Of a stretch of 64,000 bases of DNA, positions 28,146-41,701 are shown one piece after another. How positions within the stretch are numbered: the first letter of the stretch is position 1; every line of letters starts with the position of its first letter. The stretch is from Shouchella xiaoxiensis. Lineage in GTDB: Bacteria > Bacillota > Bacilli > Bacillales > Bacillaceae_D. Under the pieces are notes generated by a model that saw only the letters and a program-made list of their open reading frames with translations, was not told where the DNA came from and made no database searches. A program made the translations under genes and the position numbers. Where the stretch lies: assembly GCF_016907895.1 (NCBI RefSeq), contig NZ_JAFBCV010000018.1:1-64000 (forward strand), given 5' to 3'.

Positions 28146-28646
28146 TTAACCTAACAGTTCTTCTACGGATTTACCACGTAGTTTAGCAACTTCTTCAGCG
28201 CGCTTAAGACTAGTTAAGCCTGAAAGAGTGGCACGAACCATATTGATCGGGTTGCTTGAACCAAGTGATTTAGAAAGAATGTCGCCAACACCAGCAAGAT
28301 CAAGTACGGCACGTACAGGACCACCAGCGATAACTCCAGTACCTTCTGAAGCAGGTTTAAGCAATACGCGACCTGCACCAAAACGTCCAACTGTTTGGTG
28401 AGGAATCGTTGTGTTAACGATTGGTACTTCAATTAAGTTTTTCTTTGCATCTTCAACAGCTTTACGGATTGCTTCAGGAACTTCCTGAGCTTTCCCCATT
28501 CCAAAGCCAACGTGACCGTTTTTGTCACCAACAACAACAAGAGCAGCAAAACGGAAGCGACGACCACCTTTTACAACTTTTGCAACACGGTTGATCGTGA
28601 CGACTTTTTCTTCAAGTTCCAATGTATTTGGATCGATAGAACGCAT
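28146..28646 (-). CDS. rpsE: 30S ribosomal protein S5
   Basis: 166 residues with the double-stranded RNA-binding-like N-terminal domain ([17 protein letters not shown]). The spectinomycin-contact loop ([13 protein letters not shown]) looks wild type. Confidence 0.98.
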   Translation of the reverse strand: MRSIDPNTLELEEKVVTINRVAKVVKGGRRFRFAALVVVGDKNGHVGFGMGKAQEVPEAIRKAVEDAKKNLIEVPIVNTTIPHQTVGRFGAGRVLLKPASEGTGVIAGGPVRAVLDLAGVGDILSKSLGSSNPINMVRATLSGLTSLKRAEEVAKLRGKSVEELLG

Positions 28647-28668
28647 AAAAGAGTTTCCCTCCTTCTTA

Positions 28669-29031
28669 TTAGAATTTTAGACCAGCTTCACGTGCTGCAT
28701 CAGCAAGTTCAGCTACACGGCCATGATACAAGTATCCTCCACGGTCAAACACGATTGTATCGTGTCCCGCATCAATCGCACGCTTAGCAACTAATTCGCC
28801 AACTTGACGAGCTGCTTCTTTATTCGAACCGTTCTCAACCTTTAACTCTTTATCAAGCGTAGAAGCTTGAGCAAGAGTTACGCCATTTACGTCATCAATA
28901 AGTTGAGCATAAATGTGCTTTGAAGAACGGAATACGTTCAAACGTGGACGCTGTGGCGTACCGCTTAAAGAGCGACGTACGTGAGCGTGTCTTTTCTTAC
29001 GGCCAGTGTTCTTGTTAGGCTTCGTAATCAT
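28669..29031 (-). CDS. rplR: 50S ribosomal protein L18
   Basis: 120 residues, a 5S rRNA-binding protein ending in the typical [13 protein letters not shown]-like tail (here [14 protein letters not shown]). Confidence 0.98.
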   Translation of the reverse strand: MITKPNKNTGRKKRHAHVRRSLSGTPQRPRLNVFRSSKHIYAQLIDDVNGVTLAQASTLDKELKVENGSNKEAARQVGELVAKRAIDAGHDTIVFDRGGYLYHGRVAELADAAREAGLKF

Positions 29032-29061
29032 GAGACGTCATTCCTTTCTTGTCGAAACTAA

Positions 29062-29598
29062 TTATTTACCAGTTTTACCTTCTTTACGACGCACATACTC
29101 GCCTTCATAACGAATCCCTTTACCTTTGTAAGGCTCAGGCTTACGTACAGCGCGAATATTTGAAGCTAGTGCTCCAACACGCTCTTTATTAATACCTTTT
29201 ACGATAACTTTTGTATTAGATGGTACTTCAATTTCAAGTCCGTCTTCAGGAGTAATCTCAACTGGGTGAGAGTAACCTACGTTAAGGACAAGCTTGTTAC
29301 CAGATTTAGTAGCACGGTAACCGACACCGTTAAGCTCAAGCGCGCGCTCAAATCCTTTTGTCACACCTTCAACCATGTTGTTTACAATCGCACGCATTGT
29401 TCCATGAAGAGCACGGTGCTCTTTATGATCAGATGGGCGCTCGAAAGTGACTTCGTTGTTTTCTACGTTCACTTTAATTGCATGGTGAAGTTCACGACTT
29501 AACTCACCTTTAGGTCCTTTAACTGTGCAAAGGTTATTATCTAACGTTACTGTAACCCCTTCAGGGATTGTAACAGGTTTTTTACCTACGCGAGACAT
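29062..29598 (-). CDS. rplF: 50S ribosomal protein L6
   Basis: 178 residues, two tandem L6 folds, with the C-terminal [15 protein letters not shown] segment near the factor-binding site. Confidence 0.98.
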   Translation of the reverse strand: MSRVGKKPVTIPEGVTVTLDNNLCTVKGPKGELSRELHHAIKVNVENNEVTFERPSDHKEHRALHGTMRAIVNNMVEGVTKGFERALELNGVGYRATKSGNKLVLNVGYSHPVEITPEDGLEIEVPSNTKVIVKGINKERVGALASNIRAVRKPEPYKGKGIRYEGEYVRRKEGKTGK

Positions 29599-29628
29599 TC
29601 ATCTCCACCTCCATTCATTAAAAAGATT

Positions 29629-30027
29629 TTACCAAACGTAAGCTAATACTTCGCCGCCTACTTGTTGTTTACGAGCTTCTTTATCTGTTAATACACCTTT
29701 TGATGTAGAAACAAGTGCGATTCCCAAACCACCAAGTACACGAGGCACCTCAGTTGATTTCGCGTATACGCGTAGACCTGGTTTAGAAATACGTTTTAGT
29801 CCTGTGATAACACGTTCATTTGATGTACCGTACTTAAGGAAGATACGGATAACACCTTGTTTATTATCTTCAATGTACTCATAATCGCGTATGAAACCCT
29901 CACGTTTAAGAATATCAGCAATTTCCTTTTTCAACATAGAAGCAGGAAGCTCAAGTTTCTCGTGACGTACAAGGTTCGCGTTACGAATACGTGTCAGCAT
30001 ATCTGCAATCGGATCAGTCATGACCAT
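29629..30027 (-). CDS. rpsH: 30S ribosomal protein S8
   Basis: 132 residues, same length and start ([18 protein letters not shown]) as in B. subtilis. A primary 16S rRNA binder; in some bacteria it represses the spc operon. Confidence 0.98.
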   Translation of the reverse strand: MVMTDPIADMLTRIRNANLVRHEKLELPASMLKKEIADILKREGFIRDYEYIEDNKQGVIRIFLKYGTSNERVITGLKRISKPGLRVYAKSTEVPRVLGGLGIALVSTSKGVLTDKEARKQQVGGEVLAYVW

Positions 30028-30053
30028 TGTTATTTACCTCCTTCCCAATCGTT

Positions 30054-30257
<204 letters not shown>

Positions 30258-30265
30258 TTAAGAGA

Positions 30266-30805
30266 TTATTTTTGGAACGGCATGCCTACTTGAGTAAGTA
30301 ATTCACGCGCTTCTTCGTCTGTTTGTGCAGTTGTAACAATTACGATATCCATACCACGAACTTTATCAACTTTATCGTAGTCGATTTCTGGGAAAATCAA
30401 TTGCTCTTTAACACCAAGAGTATAATTCCCACGTCCGTCAAATGCTTTTTTTGATACACCACGGAAATCACGTACACGTGGCAATGATACAGAAACCAAT
30501 TTATCTAGAAAATCATACATACGCTCTCCGCGCAAAGTTACTTTAGCGCCGATCGGCATACCTTCACGTAGTTTGAACCCAGCAATTGATTTCTTAGCTT
30601 TTGTAACAACAGGTTTTTGACCTGTGATTGACTGAAGTTCTTCAACCGCTTTATCTAATACTTTAGCGTTTTGAACAGCTTCACCAACACCCATGTTTAC
30701 AACGATTTTTTCAATCTTTGGCACAGCCATAGAAGATGAATAATTGAATTTCTCAGTAAGAGAAGAAACAATTTCGCTTTGATATTTCTCTTTCAAACGG
30801 TTCAT
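30266..30805 (-). CDS. rplE: 50S ribosomal protein L5
   Basis: 179 residues, a 5S rRNA-binding protein of the central protuberance. ATG 30805 follows AAGGAGG. The present rplX reading overlaps its start by one base, but the ancestral rplX stop is at 30833. Confidence 0.98.
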   Translation of the reverse strand: MNRLKEKYQSEIVSSLTEKFNYSSSMAVPKIEKIVVNMGVGEAVQNAKVLDKAVEELQSITGQKPVVTKAKKSIAGFKLREGMPIGAKVTLRGERMYDFLDKLVSVSLPRVRDFRGVSKKAFDGRGNYTLGVKEQLIFPEIDYDKVDKVRGMDIVIVTTAQTDEEARELLTQVGMPFQK

Positions 30806-31140
30806 TATATGGTCCTCCTTTCACACAACTGACTACTTAATAACTTCGCCAGATTTTTAGCTACACGTACTTTTTTACCATCTTCATCTTTATATCCAAC
30901 ACGCGTGCGTTCACCTGTTTTAGGATCAACAAGCATAACGTTTGAAGAATGAATTGGTGCTTCTTGGTTTAAGATTCCACCTTGTGGATTATCTTGTGAT
31001 GGCTTCGCATGTTTTTTCATCATGTTAACACCTTCAACAAGTACACGGCTTTTCTTAGGGAAAGCTTCTAGAATCGTACCTTGCTTCCCTTTATCTTTGC
31101 CAGCAATGACAATAACTGTATCGCCTTTTTTGACATGCAT
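30805..31140 (-). CDS. rplX: 50S ribosomal protein L24 with frameshifted C-terminus
   Basis: 111 residues instead of about 103. Residues 1-95 match L24 closely ([20 protein letters not shown] to GKKVRVAK). Then the frame runs on as [16 protein letters not shown]. Adding one A to the five-A run (T5 at 30854-30858 on the plus strand) gives KKVRVAKKSGEVIK and a TAG stop at 30833-30835, which is the family ending and leaves normal space for the rplE ribosome binding site. This is a real one-base deletion or a homopolymer sequencing error. L24 starts 50S assembly; the altered tail may be tolerated. Confidence 0.93.
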   Translation of the reverse strand: MHVKKGDTVIVIAGKDKGKQGTILEAFPKKSRVLVEGVNMMKKHAKPSQDNPQGGILNQEAPIHSSNVMLVDPKTGERTRVGYKDEDGKKVRVAKNLAKLLSSQLCERRTI

Positions 31141-31184
31141 CGATTTGCACCTCCCTGAGCTTTTGATTGATCTCTTTTCTTTCC

Positions 31185-31553
31185 TTAAAGAACCTCAGGA
31201 GCAAGAGAAACAATTTTCATGAACTGGTTGTCACGAAGTTCACGTGCAACTGGTCCGAAAATACGAGTTCCGCGTGGGCTTTTATCGTCACGTACGATTA
31301 CAGCAGCATTCTCGTCAAACTTGATGTAAGAACCATCATTACGGCGAACGCCACTCTTAGAACGAACGATTACAGCTCGAACAACGTCACCTTTCTTAAC
31401 AACGCCACCTGGTGTTGCTTGTTTTACCGAGCAAACAATAACATCACCAATGTTAGCAGTTTTACGACCTGAGCCACCTAATACTTTAATACACAAAACT
31501 TCACGTGCACCAGAGTTATCAGCAACTTTTAAACGGCTTTCTTGTTGGATCAT
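31185..31553 (-). CDS. rplN: 50S ribosomal protein L14
   Basis: 122 residues, full length, starting [19 protein letters not shown]. It contacts 16S rRNA at a subunit bridge. It lies 31 nt from rpsQ. Confidence 0.98.
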   Translation of the reverse strand: MIQQESRLKVADNSGAREVLCIKVLGGSGRKTANIGDVIVCSVKQATPGGVVKKGDVVRAVIVRSKSGVRRNDGSYIKFDENAAVIVRDDKSPRGTRIFGPVARELRDNQFMKIVSLAPEVL

Positions 31554-31584
31554 ACCGTGTTACCTCCTTTCACCAGTAGCCTTA

Positions 31585-31845
31585 TTAAATAATAATCGCT
31601 TCTTCTACAACTTCTACTAAGCGAAAACGTTTGTCTTTAGATAAAGGGCGAGTTTCCATAATGCGAACGATATCGCCTTCTTTAGCTGTATTCTGTTCAT
31701 CATGTGCTTTAAGCTTTTTAGAGTACTTTACACGTTTACCATACAAGCGATCTTTTTTATATGTTTCAACAAGAACTGAAATGGTTTTATCCATTTTGTC
31801 AGATACGACACGACCTTGGTAAACTTTACGATTGTTGCGCTCCAT
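31585..31845 (-). CDS. rpsQ: 30S ribosomal protein S17
   Basis: 86 residues, OB fold, full length. It lies 17 nt from rpmC. Confidence 0.98.
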   Translation of the reverse strand: MERNNRKVYQGRVVSDKMDKTISVLVETYKKDRLYGKRVKYSKKLKAHDEQNTAKEGDIVRIMETRPLSKDKRFRLVEVVEEAIII

Positions 31846-31862
31846 GCAGCAAACCTCCTTTT

Positions 31863-33155
<1,293 letters not shown>

Positions 33156-33158
33156 GTG

Positions 33159-33503
33159 TTATCCCTCCTTCTTTTCTGTTACAACCAATGTAATGTGACT
33201 CGTACGTTTGTTAATCCGGCTAGCACGACCTTGTGCACGCGGACGGAAACGTTTAAGAGTTACGCCTTCATCAACGAAAGCTTCTGAAATAACGAGATTA
33301 TTAGGCTCCATTTCGTAGTTGTGCTCTGCATTCGCAATTGCTGAATTTAGAAGCTTTTCAACTACAGGAGAAGCTGACTTAGGTGTGTGCTTCAAGATAG
33401 CAATTGCTTCACCGACTTGTTTACCACGAATAAGATCGATTACAAGACGGACTTTACGAGGCGCAATGCGAACTTGTTTCGCAACAGCTTTAGCTTGTTC
33501 CAT
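33159..33503 (-). CDS. rplV: 50S ribosomal protein L22
   Basis: 114 residues; the beta-hairpin that lines the exit tunnel ([19 protein letters not shown]) is intact, with no sign of the macrolide-resistance deletions known there. Confidence 0.98.
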   Translation of the reverse strand: MEQAKAVAKQVRIAPRKVRLVIDLIRGKQVGEAIAILKHTPKSASPVVEKLLNSAIANAEHNYEMEPNNLVISEAFVDEGVTLKRFRPRAQGRASRINKRTSHITLVVTEKKEG

Positions 33504-33525
33504 GAGAGTTGTCCTCCTTTCTTAC

Positions 33526-33801
33526 TTAACGTCTTGTTTTCTTATCAGCGGCATGCCCTTTATACGTACGTGTAGGAGCAAATTCGCCAAGTTTGTGACC
33601 AACCATATCTTCAGAAACATATACCGGTACGTGTTTGCGACCATCATATACAGCAAACGTGTGGCCAATAAAGTCAGGGAAGATTGTAGAACGACGAGAC
33701 CAAGTCTTAACAACTTTCTTGTCGTTTGTTTCGTTTAACGCTTCAACTTTCTTCATCAAATGATCATCGACGAAAGGTCCTTTTTTCAAACTGCGGCCCA
33801 T
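33526..33801 (-). CDS. rpsS: 30S ribosomal protein S19
   Basis: 91 residues, full length, starting [18 protein letters not shown]. It lies 60 nt after rplB. Confidence 0.98.
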   Translation of the reverse strand: MGRSLKKGPFVDDHLMKKVEALNETNDKKVVKTWSRRSTIFPDFIGHTFAVYDGRKHVPVYVSEDMVGHKLGEFAPTRTYKGHAADKKTRR

Positions 33802-33861
33802 GTGAGTGCCTCCCTTCGAGATTCGACCACGGTTCTAAACGAGAACCGTAGGCAAACCACG

Positions 33862-34692
33862 TTATTTTTTGCGACGACGGACAATATACTTGTCTGAGTG
33901 CTTGTTTTTCTTACGTGTTTTAAATCCAAGAGTAGGTTTACCCCAAGGTGACATTGGTGACGGACGACCGATAGGTGCTTTACCTTCACCACCACCGTGT
34001 GGGTGATCATTCGGGTTCATTACAGAACCACGTACAGTTGGACGAATACCTTTCCAACGTGAGCGACCAGCTTTACCGATGTTGATTAACTCATGCTCAA
34101 CATTCCCAACTTGACCAATTGTTGCACGACAAGTAGAAAGAATGTAGCGAGTTTCTCCAGAATTTAAACGAACAAGTACGTATTGACCTTCTTTACCAAG
34201 AAGTTGAGCTTCCGTACCAGCAGAACGCACTAACTGTCCGCCTTTTCCTGGACGAAGTTCAATATTATGAATAACAGTACCTACAGGAATATTAATTAGT
34301 GGTAACGCATTACCTGTTTTAATATCCGCTTCTGCTCCAGATTCAATAACAGTACCAACTGTAAGACCTTTTGGAGCAAGAATGTAGCGTTTTTCACCAT
34401 CAGCATAATGAATCAATGCGATATTAGCAGAACGGTTTGGATCATACTCAACCGTAGCAACGCGTCCTGGAATTCCATCTTTATTACGTTTGAAGTCAAT
34501 AATACGATATTGACGTTTGTGTCCGCCACCTTGATGACGTACAGTTAAACGACCTTGGTTGTTACGTCCACCTTTTTTGTGTAAAGGGGCAAGTAACGAC
34601 TTTTCAGGCTTGTCAGTCGTTAACTCAGCGAAATCAGATCCGCTCATATTACGACGACCGGCACTGGTCGGTTTATACTTTTTGATAGCCAT
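33862..34692 (-). CDS. rplB: 50S ribosomal protein L2
   Basis: 276 residues with the OB and SH3-like RNA-binding domains and the conserved [19 protein letters not shown] loop near the peptidyl-transferase centre, including its key His. Confidence 0.98.
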   Translation of the reverse strand: MAIKKYKPTSAGRRNMSGSDFAELTTDKPEKSLLAPLHKKGGRNNQGRLTVRHQGGGHKRQYRIIDFKRNKDGIPGRVATVEYDPNRSANIALIHYADGEKRYILAPKGLTVGTVIESGAEADIKTGNALPLINIPVGTVIHNIELRPGKGGQLVRSAGTEAQLLGKEGQYVLVRLNSGETRYILSTCRATIGQVGNVEHELINIGKAGRSRWKGIRPTVRGSVMNPNDHPHGGGEGKAPIGRPSPMSPWGKPTLGFKTRKKNKHSDKYIVRRRKK

Positions 34693-34718
34693 GTGTGATT
34701 CCCTCCTTCTCTAATTAA

Positions 34719-35006
34719 TTACGCTTCAAAGAAGTCTAGTTCTTTGCTGTCAGCAGTTAGTTGTACAAATGCTTTTTTGCGCTTAGGAGTAAGTCCAGTA
34801 TAACGTCCGAAACGCTTGGATTTACCTTTATAATTTACAGTATTAACGCTGTCGACTTTCACTTCAAAGATCTCTTCAATTGCATCTTTGATTTGTGTTT
34901 TGTTCGCACGAACGTCAACATCAAAAGTATACTTTTTGTTCTCCATTAAGTCAGCAGTTTTCTCAGTGATGACAGGGCGCTTAATGATATCACGTGCGTT
35001 TGACAT
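34719..35006 (-). CDS. rplW: 50S ribosomal protein L23
   Basis: 95 residues. It sits at the tunnel exit and docks trigger factor and SRP. Its start overlaps the rplD stop by 1 nt. Confidence 0.98.
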   Translation of the reverse strand: MSNARDIIKRPVITEKTADLMENKKYTFDVDVRANKTQIKDAIEEIFEVKVDSVNTVNYKGKSKRFGRYTGLTPKRKKAFVQLTADSKELDFFEA

Positions 35007-35629
35007 TACGCAAGCACCTCCTCTACCTTTTCGACTGCGTCTTTAGTGATGATAAGCTTATCATGCTTAAGCACATCAAGAACGTTTACGCTGTCGGCTG
35101 TAAGGAAAGTAATACCCGGTAAGTTACGTGTAGACAAAGCAACATTTTCATTGTAATCAGCTGTTACAACAAGAGCTTTAGAATCTACTGAAAGACTTAC
35201 TAGTACTTCCTTCATTGTTTTTGTTTTAATTGCATCAAAAGAAAGAGAGTCAAGAACAACTAATTCAGAACCTTGTACTTTAGAAGACAATGCTGATTTA
35301 ATTGCAAGACGACGTACCTTCTTAGGAAGTTTGAAACTGTAGCTACGTGGTGTTGGTCCAAATACTACTCCACCGCCAACCCATTGTGGTGAACGGATCG
35401 AACCTTGACGCGCACGTCCAGTTCCTTTTTGACGCCATGGCTTTCTTCCACCGCCACGAACTTCAGAACGACCTTTAGTTTTATGTGTACCTTGACGAAG
35501 TGAAGCTTGTTGCATGACTACAGCATCGTGAAGAACACTTTTATTTGGTTCAATACCAAACACTGCATCAGCAAGTTCAATATCTCCAACTTCAGAACCT
35601 GTTTGGTTAAAAACTGTTACTTTCGGCAT
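35006..35629 (-). CDS. rplD: 50S ribosomal protein L4
   Basis: 207 residues; the tunnel-lining loop ([20 protein letters not shown]) is intact. L4 is the autoregulator of the S10 operon in enterobacteria; that control is not established in Bacillaceae. Confidence 0.98.
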   Translation of the reverse strand: MPKVTVFNQTGSEVGDIELADAVFGIEPNKSVLHDAVVMQQASLRQGTHKTKGRSEVRGGGRKPWRQKGTGRARQGSIRSPQWVGGGVVFGPTPRSYSFKLPKKVRRLAIKSALSSKVQGSELVVLDSLSFDAIKTKTMKEVLVSLSVDSKALVVTADYNENVALSTRNLPGITFLTADSVNVLDVLKHDKLIITKDAVEKVEEVLA

Positions 35630-35653
35630 TCGAATGGCCTCCTTTCTATAACA

Positions 35654-36274
35654 TTACGCTTTAACTGCAGATTGTACAGTTACATAGCTTTTTTTAGCAC
35701 CTGGAACATTCCCTTTAACTAAAAGCAAGTTACGCTCTTCGTCAACACGAACGATTTCAAGATTTTGCATTGTGATTTGCTCTCCACCCATGCGGCCAGG
35801 AAGTAACTTCCCTTTAAATACGCGGTTTGGCGCTACAGGTCCCATTGAACCCGGGCGACGGTGGTAACGAGAACCGTGAGACATAGGTCCACGAGATTGG
35901 TTATGACGCTTAATCGCACCTTGGAAACCTTTCCCTTTTGACGTACCTGTTACGTCTACGATATCTCCTACTGCAAATGTTGTTACGTTAATCGCTTGAC
36001 CAACTTCGATCTCATCAAGATTAACGTCACGGATTTCCTTAATGAAGCGCTTAGGAGCCGTTTCTGCTTTAGCAGCATGGCCTGTTTCTGGTTTGTTTGG
36101 TTTTTTCGCATCAGCAAAACCAATTTGAATTGCTTCATAGCCATCAGATTCTACTGATTTCTTCTGAAGAACAACGTTTGGCTCTGCTTCAATTACCGTT
36201 ACTGGGATGACTTCACCGTTTTCGGCGAATACTTGTGTCATTCCAACTTTTCTACCTAAGATTCCTTTGGTCAT
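35654..36274 (-). CDS. rplC: 50S ribosomal protein L3
   Basis: 206 residues starting [16 protein letters not shown]. The finger that reaches the peptidyl-transferase centre ([15 protein letters not shown]) is intact. Confidence 0.98.
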   Translation of the reverse strand: MTKGILGRKVGMTQVFAENGEVIPVTVIEAEPNVVLQKKSVESDGYEAIQIGFADAKKPNKPETGHAAKAETAPKRFIKEIRDVNLDEIEVGQAINVTTFAVGDIVDVTGTSKGKGFQGAIKRHNQSRGPMSHGSRYHRRPGSMGPVAPNRVFKGKLLPGRMGGEQITMQNLEIVRVDEERNLLLVKGNVPGAKKSYVTVQSAVKA

Positions 36275-36313
36275 CCGTTACACCTCCTACTATTAATTAA
36301 TTTTATATGGGTC

Positions 36314-36841
<528 letters not shown>

Positions 36842-36857
36842 TACTTTCTTCAAAAAA

Positions 36858-36891
36858 ATAAAAGAGGGTGATATGAACCACCCTCTTTTAT
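36858..36891 (-). terminator. tuf terminator
   Basis: A 13-bp stem ATAAAAGAGGGTG / CACCCTCTTTTAT, 8-nt loop, with A/T tracts on both sides, 6 nt after the tuf stop codon. Confidence 0.9.
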
Positions 36892-36897
36892 CAATTA

Positions 36898-38088
36898 TTA
36901 CTTCTGAATTGTAGCTACAACGCCAGCGCCTACAGTACGGCCACCCTCACGGATTGAGAATTTAGTACCTTCTTCAATCGCGATAGGAGCGATAAGCTCA
37001 ATTGTCATTTCGATGTTATCACCAGGCATAACCATTTCAGTACCTTCTGGTAATTGGCAGATACCAGTTACATCAGTTGTACGGAAATAGAATTGTGGAC
37101 GATAGTTAGAGAAGAATGGAGTGTGACGTCCACCCTCTTCTTTTGAAAGAACATAAACTTCAGCTTTGAAGTTTGTGTGTGGAGTGATTGTGTTCGGCTT
37201 AGCAAGAACTTGACCACGTTGAATATCTTCACGTGCTACTCCACGAAGAAGAGCTCCAATGTTATCGCCAGCTTCAGCATAATCAAGAAGCTTACGGAAC
37301 ATCTCAACACCTGTAACAGTTGTTGATTTTTTCTCTTCGTTAATTCCAAGAATTTCGATTGTGTCACCAACATTAAGTTGACCACGCTCTACACGACCAG
37401 TTGCAACTGTTCCACGACCAGTGATTGAGAATACATCCTCAACTGGCATCATGAAAGGCTTATCTTTGTCGCGCTCTGGAGTTGGGATATACTCATCAAC
37501 AGCGTTCATTAGCTCGATGATTTTTTCTTCCCACTCAGCATCTCCTTGAAGTGCTTTAAGAGCAGAACCTTGGATAACTGGAATGTCATCACCAGGGAAG
37601 TCATACTCAGAAAGAAGGTCGCGTACTTCCATTTCAACTAGTTCAAGTAGCTCTTCGTCATCTACCATGTCACATTTGTTCATGAATACAACAAGGTAAG
37701 GTACACCTACTTGACGTGAAAGAAGGATGTGCTCACGAGTTTGTGGCATTGGACCATCAGCAGCAGATACTACTAGGATTCCTCCGTCCATTTGTGCAGC
37801 ACCAGTGATCATGTTTTTAACATAGTCAGCGTGACCTGGGCAGTCAACGTGAGCGTAGTGACGTGTGTCAGTTTCATACTCAACGTGAGAAGTTGAGATT
37901 GTGATTCCACGCTCGCGCTCTTCAGGAGCACCGTCAATTGCGTCAAATGCCATTGCTTGACCTTTACCAGAACGCTTAGCAAGTACAGTTGTAATTGCAG
38001 CAGTTAAAGTTGTTTTACCATGGTCAACGTGTCCAATTGTACCGATATTGGCATGTGTTTTGGAACGATCGAATTTTTCTTTAGCCAT
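36898..38088 (-). CDS. tuf: elongation factor Tu
   Basis: 396 residues with G-motifs [17 protein letters not shown] and NKCDMVDD; domains 2 and 3 complete. It delivers aminoacyl-tRNA to the ribosome. The 118-nt gap to fusA holds a TATAAT (with a weak -35), so tuf may also have its own promoter. Confidence 0.99.
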   Translation of the reverse strand: MAKEKFDRSKTHANIGTIGHVDHGKTTLTAAITTVLAKRSGKGQAMAFDAIDGAPEERERGITISTSHVEYETDTRHYAHVDCPGHADYVKNMITGAAQMDGGILVVSAADGPMPQTREHILLSRQVGVPYLVVFMNKCDMVDDEELLELVEMEVRDLLSEYDFPGDDIPVIQGSALKALQGDAEWEEKIIELMNAVDEYIPTPERDKDKPFMMPVEDVFSITGRGTVATGRVERGQLNVGDTIEILGINEEKKSTTVTGVEMFRKLLDYAEAGDNIGALLRGVAREDIQRGQVLAKPNTITPHTNFKAEVYVLSKEEGGRHTPFFSNYRPQFYFRTTDVTGICQLPEGTEMVMPGDNIEMTIELIAPIAIEEGTKFSIREGGRTVGAGVVATIQK

Positions 38089-38206
38089 GATTCATTTCCT
38101 CCCTTAAATACGGTTATAGTTTATTAGGATAAGATAGACGGCTGATTATACAACCATTTTCTCTCCTAGCTTACAATATCTTATCATTCAAAACAACGAA
38201 GAACAA

Positions 38207-40285
38207 TTAAGCTCCAGTTTGCTTTTTAATGATTTCTTCAGAAACACTCTTAGGTACTTCTTCATAGTGGTCGAAGAACATAGAATACGTTCCACGTCCT
38301 TGAGTACGTGAACGAAGGCTTGTTGCATATCCAAACATTTCAGCAAGTGGAACAAACGCTTTAACGATTTGTGCATTACCACGAGCTTCCATACCTTCAA
38401 CACGGCCACGACGAGCTGTTACATCGCCCATAATGTCACCCATGTATTCTTCTGGGATAACAATTTCTACTTTCATCAATGGTTCAAGTAGTACTGGAGC
38501 ACATTTTGATTTAGCGTTTTTAAGTGCCATTGAAGCGGCAATTTTAAAGGCCATCTCAGATGAATCGACGTCATGGTAAGAACCATCGTAAAGTTTCGCT
38601 TTAAGGTCAATTACTGGGTAACCAGCAATCATACCATTATCAAGCGCTTCTTCAATTCCAGCTTCTACAGAGGAGATGTATTCACGAGGAACAGCACCAC
38701 CAACAACAGCGTTTTCGAACTCAAAGCCTGCGCCCTCTTCGTTAGGAGAAAACTCAACCCAAACGTGTCCGAACTGACCGCGTCCACCAGATTGACGTAC
38801 AAATTTACCTTCAACTTTAGCAGACTGACGAATTGTTTCGCGGTAAGAAACTTGTGGAGCACCCACATTGGCTTCTACTTTAAACTCACGTTTCATACGA
38901 TCTACAAGGATATCAAGGTGAAGTTCACCCATACCTCCGATAATCGTTTGTCCCGTTTCTTCATCTGTATGCGTTTTGAAAGTCGGATCTTCCTCTGCTA
39001 ATTTAGCAAGAGCAATACCCATTTTATCTTGGTCTGCTTTTGATTTAGGTTCAACAGACAAGTGAATAACTGGTTCTGGGAACTGCATGGATTCTAAGAT
39101 TACAAGGCTCTTTTCATCACATAGAGTATCTCCAGTCGTAGTATCTTTTAATCCAACTGCAGCAGCAATATCACCAGAGTAAACCGTTGAGATTTCCTCA
39201 CGTGAATTGGCGTGCATTTGCAAGATACGACCTACACGTTCACGCTTGTCCTTCGTTGCGTTACGCACGTAAGAACCAGAGTTAAGTGTACCAGAGTAAA
39301 CACGGAAGAATGTAAGTTTCCCTACAAATGGATCCGTCATTACTTTAAAGGCAAGTGCTGAGAACGGCTGATCATCACCAGGCTCACGCGTTACTTCTTC
39401 TTCCGTGTCAGGAACATGACCACGAATAGCCGCAACGTCAAGTGGAGATGGTAGATAAGCAAGAACCGCATCTAATAGAGCTTGAACACCTTTATTTTTA
39501 AAGGCAGAACCACAAATTACAGGATAAAACTCAACGTTACAAGTTCCTTGACGGATTGCAGCTTTAAGTTCTTCCTTCGATAATTCTTCACCTTCAAGAT
39601 ATTTCATCATTAATTCTTCATCAAGCTCTGCCACGGCTTCCACAAGGGATTCACGAAGCTTTTCAGCTTGCTCTTTATATTCAGCAGGGATTTCCGTTAC
39701 TTCCCAATCTTGCCCAAGGTCATCTTTTGAGATGTGAGCGTCCATTTCGATTAAATCAATGAATCCAGTGAATTCATCTTCAGCACCGATTGGTAATTGA
39801 ATTGGGTGCGCGTTTGCTTGTAAGCGATCGCGTAACGTTCCTACTGAATACATGAAGTCTGCACCTGTTTTATCCATTTTGTTAACGAATACGATACGAG
39901 GTACACCATATGTTGTTGCTTGACGCCATACTGTCTCTGTTTGCGGTTCAACGCCCGATTGTGCATCTAGTACCGCTACAGCCCCATCAAGTACACGTAA
40001 AGAACGTTCAACTTCAACCGTAAAGTCTACGTGTCCAGGAGTATCAATAATGTTGATACGGTGGTCTTTCCATTGAGCTGTTGTTGCAGCAGATGTGATT
40101 GTAATACCACGCTCTTGCTCTTGCTCCATCCAGTCCATTTGAGAAGCACCTTCGTGTGTTTCACCAATCTTATGCACACGACCTGTGTAGAATAAAATAC
40201 GTTCAGTTGCCGTCGTTTTACCGGCATCAATGTGAGCCATGATGCCGATATTACGCGTATCTTTTAAGGAGAATTCTCTTGCCAT
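38207..40285 (-). CDS. fusA: elongation factor G
   Basis: 692 residues from ATG 40285 (AAAGGAG, 9 nt upstream; the frame is open to 40306). G-motifs [16 protein letters not shown] and NKMDKTGA; five domains complete. It catalyses translocation. Confidence 0.99.
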   Translation of the reverse strand: MAREFSLKDTRNIGIMAHIDAGKTTATERILFYTGRVHKIGETHEGASQMDWMEQEQERGITITSAATTAQWKDHRINIIDTPGHVDFTVEVERSLRVLDGAVAVLDAQSGVEPQTETVWRQATTYGVPRIVFVNKMDKTGADFMYSVGTLRDRLQANAHPIQLPIGAEDEFTGFIDLIEMDAHISKDDLGQDWEVTEIPAEYKEQAEKLRESLVEAVAELDEELMMKYLEGEELSKEELKAAIRQGTCNVEFYPVICGSAFKNKGVQALLDAVLAYLPSPLDVAAIRGHVPDTEEEVTREPGDDQPFSALAFKVMTDPFVGKLTFFRVYSGTLNSGSYVRNATKDKRERVGRILQMHANSREEISTVYSGDIAAAVGLKDTTTGDTLCDEKSLVILESMQFPEPVIHLSVEPKSKADQDKMGIALAKLAEEDPTFKTHTDEETGQTIIGGMGELHLDILVDRMKREFKVEANVGAPQVSYRETIRQSAKVEGKFVRQSGGRGQFGHVWVEFSPNEEGAGFEFENAVVGGAVPREYISSVEAGIEEALDNGMIAGYPVIDLKAKLYDGSYHDVDSSEMAFKIAASMALKNAKSKCAPVLLEPLMKVEIVIPEEYMGDIMGDVTARRGRVEGMEARGNAQIVKAFVPLAEMFGYATSLRSRTQGRGTYSMFFDHYEEVPKSVSEEIIKKQTGA

Positions 40286-40323
40286 AGGTTCGTTCTCCTT
40301 TCTCAATTAGATATTCAATAATC

Positions 40324-40794
40324 CTACCAGCGGTAATGAGCAAATGCTTTATTTGCTTCCGCCATTTTATGCGTATCTTCACGTTTCTTAACTGCAGAAC
40401 CAGTGTTGTTTGCTGCATCAAGAATTTCGTTAGCAAGACGTTCTTCCATTGTCTTTTCGCCACGAAGACGTGAGTAGTTTACTAACCAACGTAAACCAAG
40501 AGTCGTACGACGATCTGGTTTTACTTCGATTGGTACTTGATAGTTCGAACCACCAACGCGACGTGCTTTAACTTCAAGCACAGGCATGATGTTCTTCAAA
40601 GCTTGATCGAAGACTTCCATTGGGTCATTTCCACTACGTTGTTTTACTAGATCAAACGCATTATACAAAATTGTTTGAGCTGTTCCACGCTTCCCGTCAA
40701 CCATAATACGGTTAATGAGGCGGGTTACAAGCTTGGAATTATAAATTGGATCAGGTAATACGTCACGACGTGTAACAGGACCTTTACGAGGCAT
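40324..40794 (-). CDS. rpsG: 30S ribosomal protein S7
   Basis: 156 residues from ATG 40794 (AAAGGAGGGGG upstream). A primary binder of the 30S head. It lies 38 nt before fusA. Confidence 0.98.
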   Translation of the reverse strand: MPRKGPVTRRDVLPDPIYNSKLVTRLINRIMVDGKRGTAQTILYNAFDLVKQRSGNDPMEVFDQALKNIMPVLEVKARRVGGSNYQVPIEVKPDRRTTLGLRWLVNYSRLRGEKTMEERLANEILDAANNTGSAVKKREDTHKMAEANKAFAHYRW

Positions 40795-40833
40795 GAGTCC
40801 CCCTCCTTTCAACGTTATCCATTATAGGATTTA

Positions 40834-41328
<495 letters not shown>

Positions 41329-41355
41329 TTAAGCTCTGCAAGCTAAACAAATTCT

Positions 41356-41604
41356 TTATTTCCTTAACGCCACAGTGGCTGCGCCGACTTCAATTCCACA
41401 TGCTTTTCCAAGCCGCTTCATCGATTCGACATACACGACCGTAACATCTGTATGCTTCGCAACTTCAAGCGCTTCCTGCGTTATTCGCAGATCAGCGTCC
41501 TCTGCCACGTATAGCTCTTTCACTAGACGAGCGTGTAATGCTTTAAGTGTCTGTTTCTTTCCGATAATCGGATTCATTGCCTGTTCTACTTTTTCATAAG
41601 ACAT
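41356..41604 (-). CDS. rplGB: L7Ae-family k-turn-binding protein (YbxF)
   Basis: 82 residues, an L7Ae/L30e fold; ATG 41604 follows GGAGG. YbxF of B. subtilis binds kink-turn RNA. It is the first gene of the str operon here (rplGB-rpsL-rpsG-fusA-tuf), with a strong promoter upstream. Confidence 0.93.
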   Translation of the reverse strand: MSYEKVEQAMNPIIGKKQTLKALHARLVKELYVAEDADLRITQEALEVAKHTDVTVVYVESMKRLGKACGIEVGAATVALRK

Positions 41605-41646
41605 ATTCCATCCTCCAAAGCAACAGGGTCTCAGGCACACTTTGAT

Positions 41647-41686
41647 ATAGTATCACCGTAAGATAGGCTGTGTCAACAGCCTATCT
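41647..41686 (-). promoter_or_regulatory. str operon promoter overlapped by a hairpin
   Basis: On the minus strand TTGACA (41671-41676), 18 bp, TACTAT (41647-41652). An 11-bp inverted repeat, AGATAGGCTGT / ACAGCCTATCT (41661-41671 and 41676-41686), with its 4-nt loop inside the -35, overlaps the -35 and half of the spacer. It has no T-run, so it may be the rpoC terminator region, an operator, or both. Confidence 0.75.
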
Positions 41687-41701
41687 CGGTGAAAATAAAT
41701 T

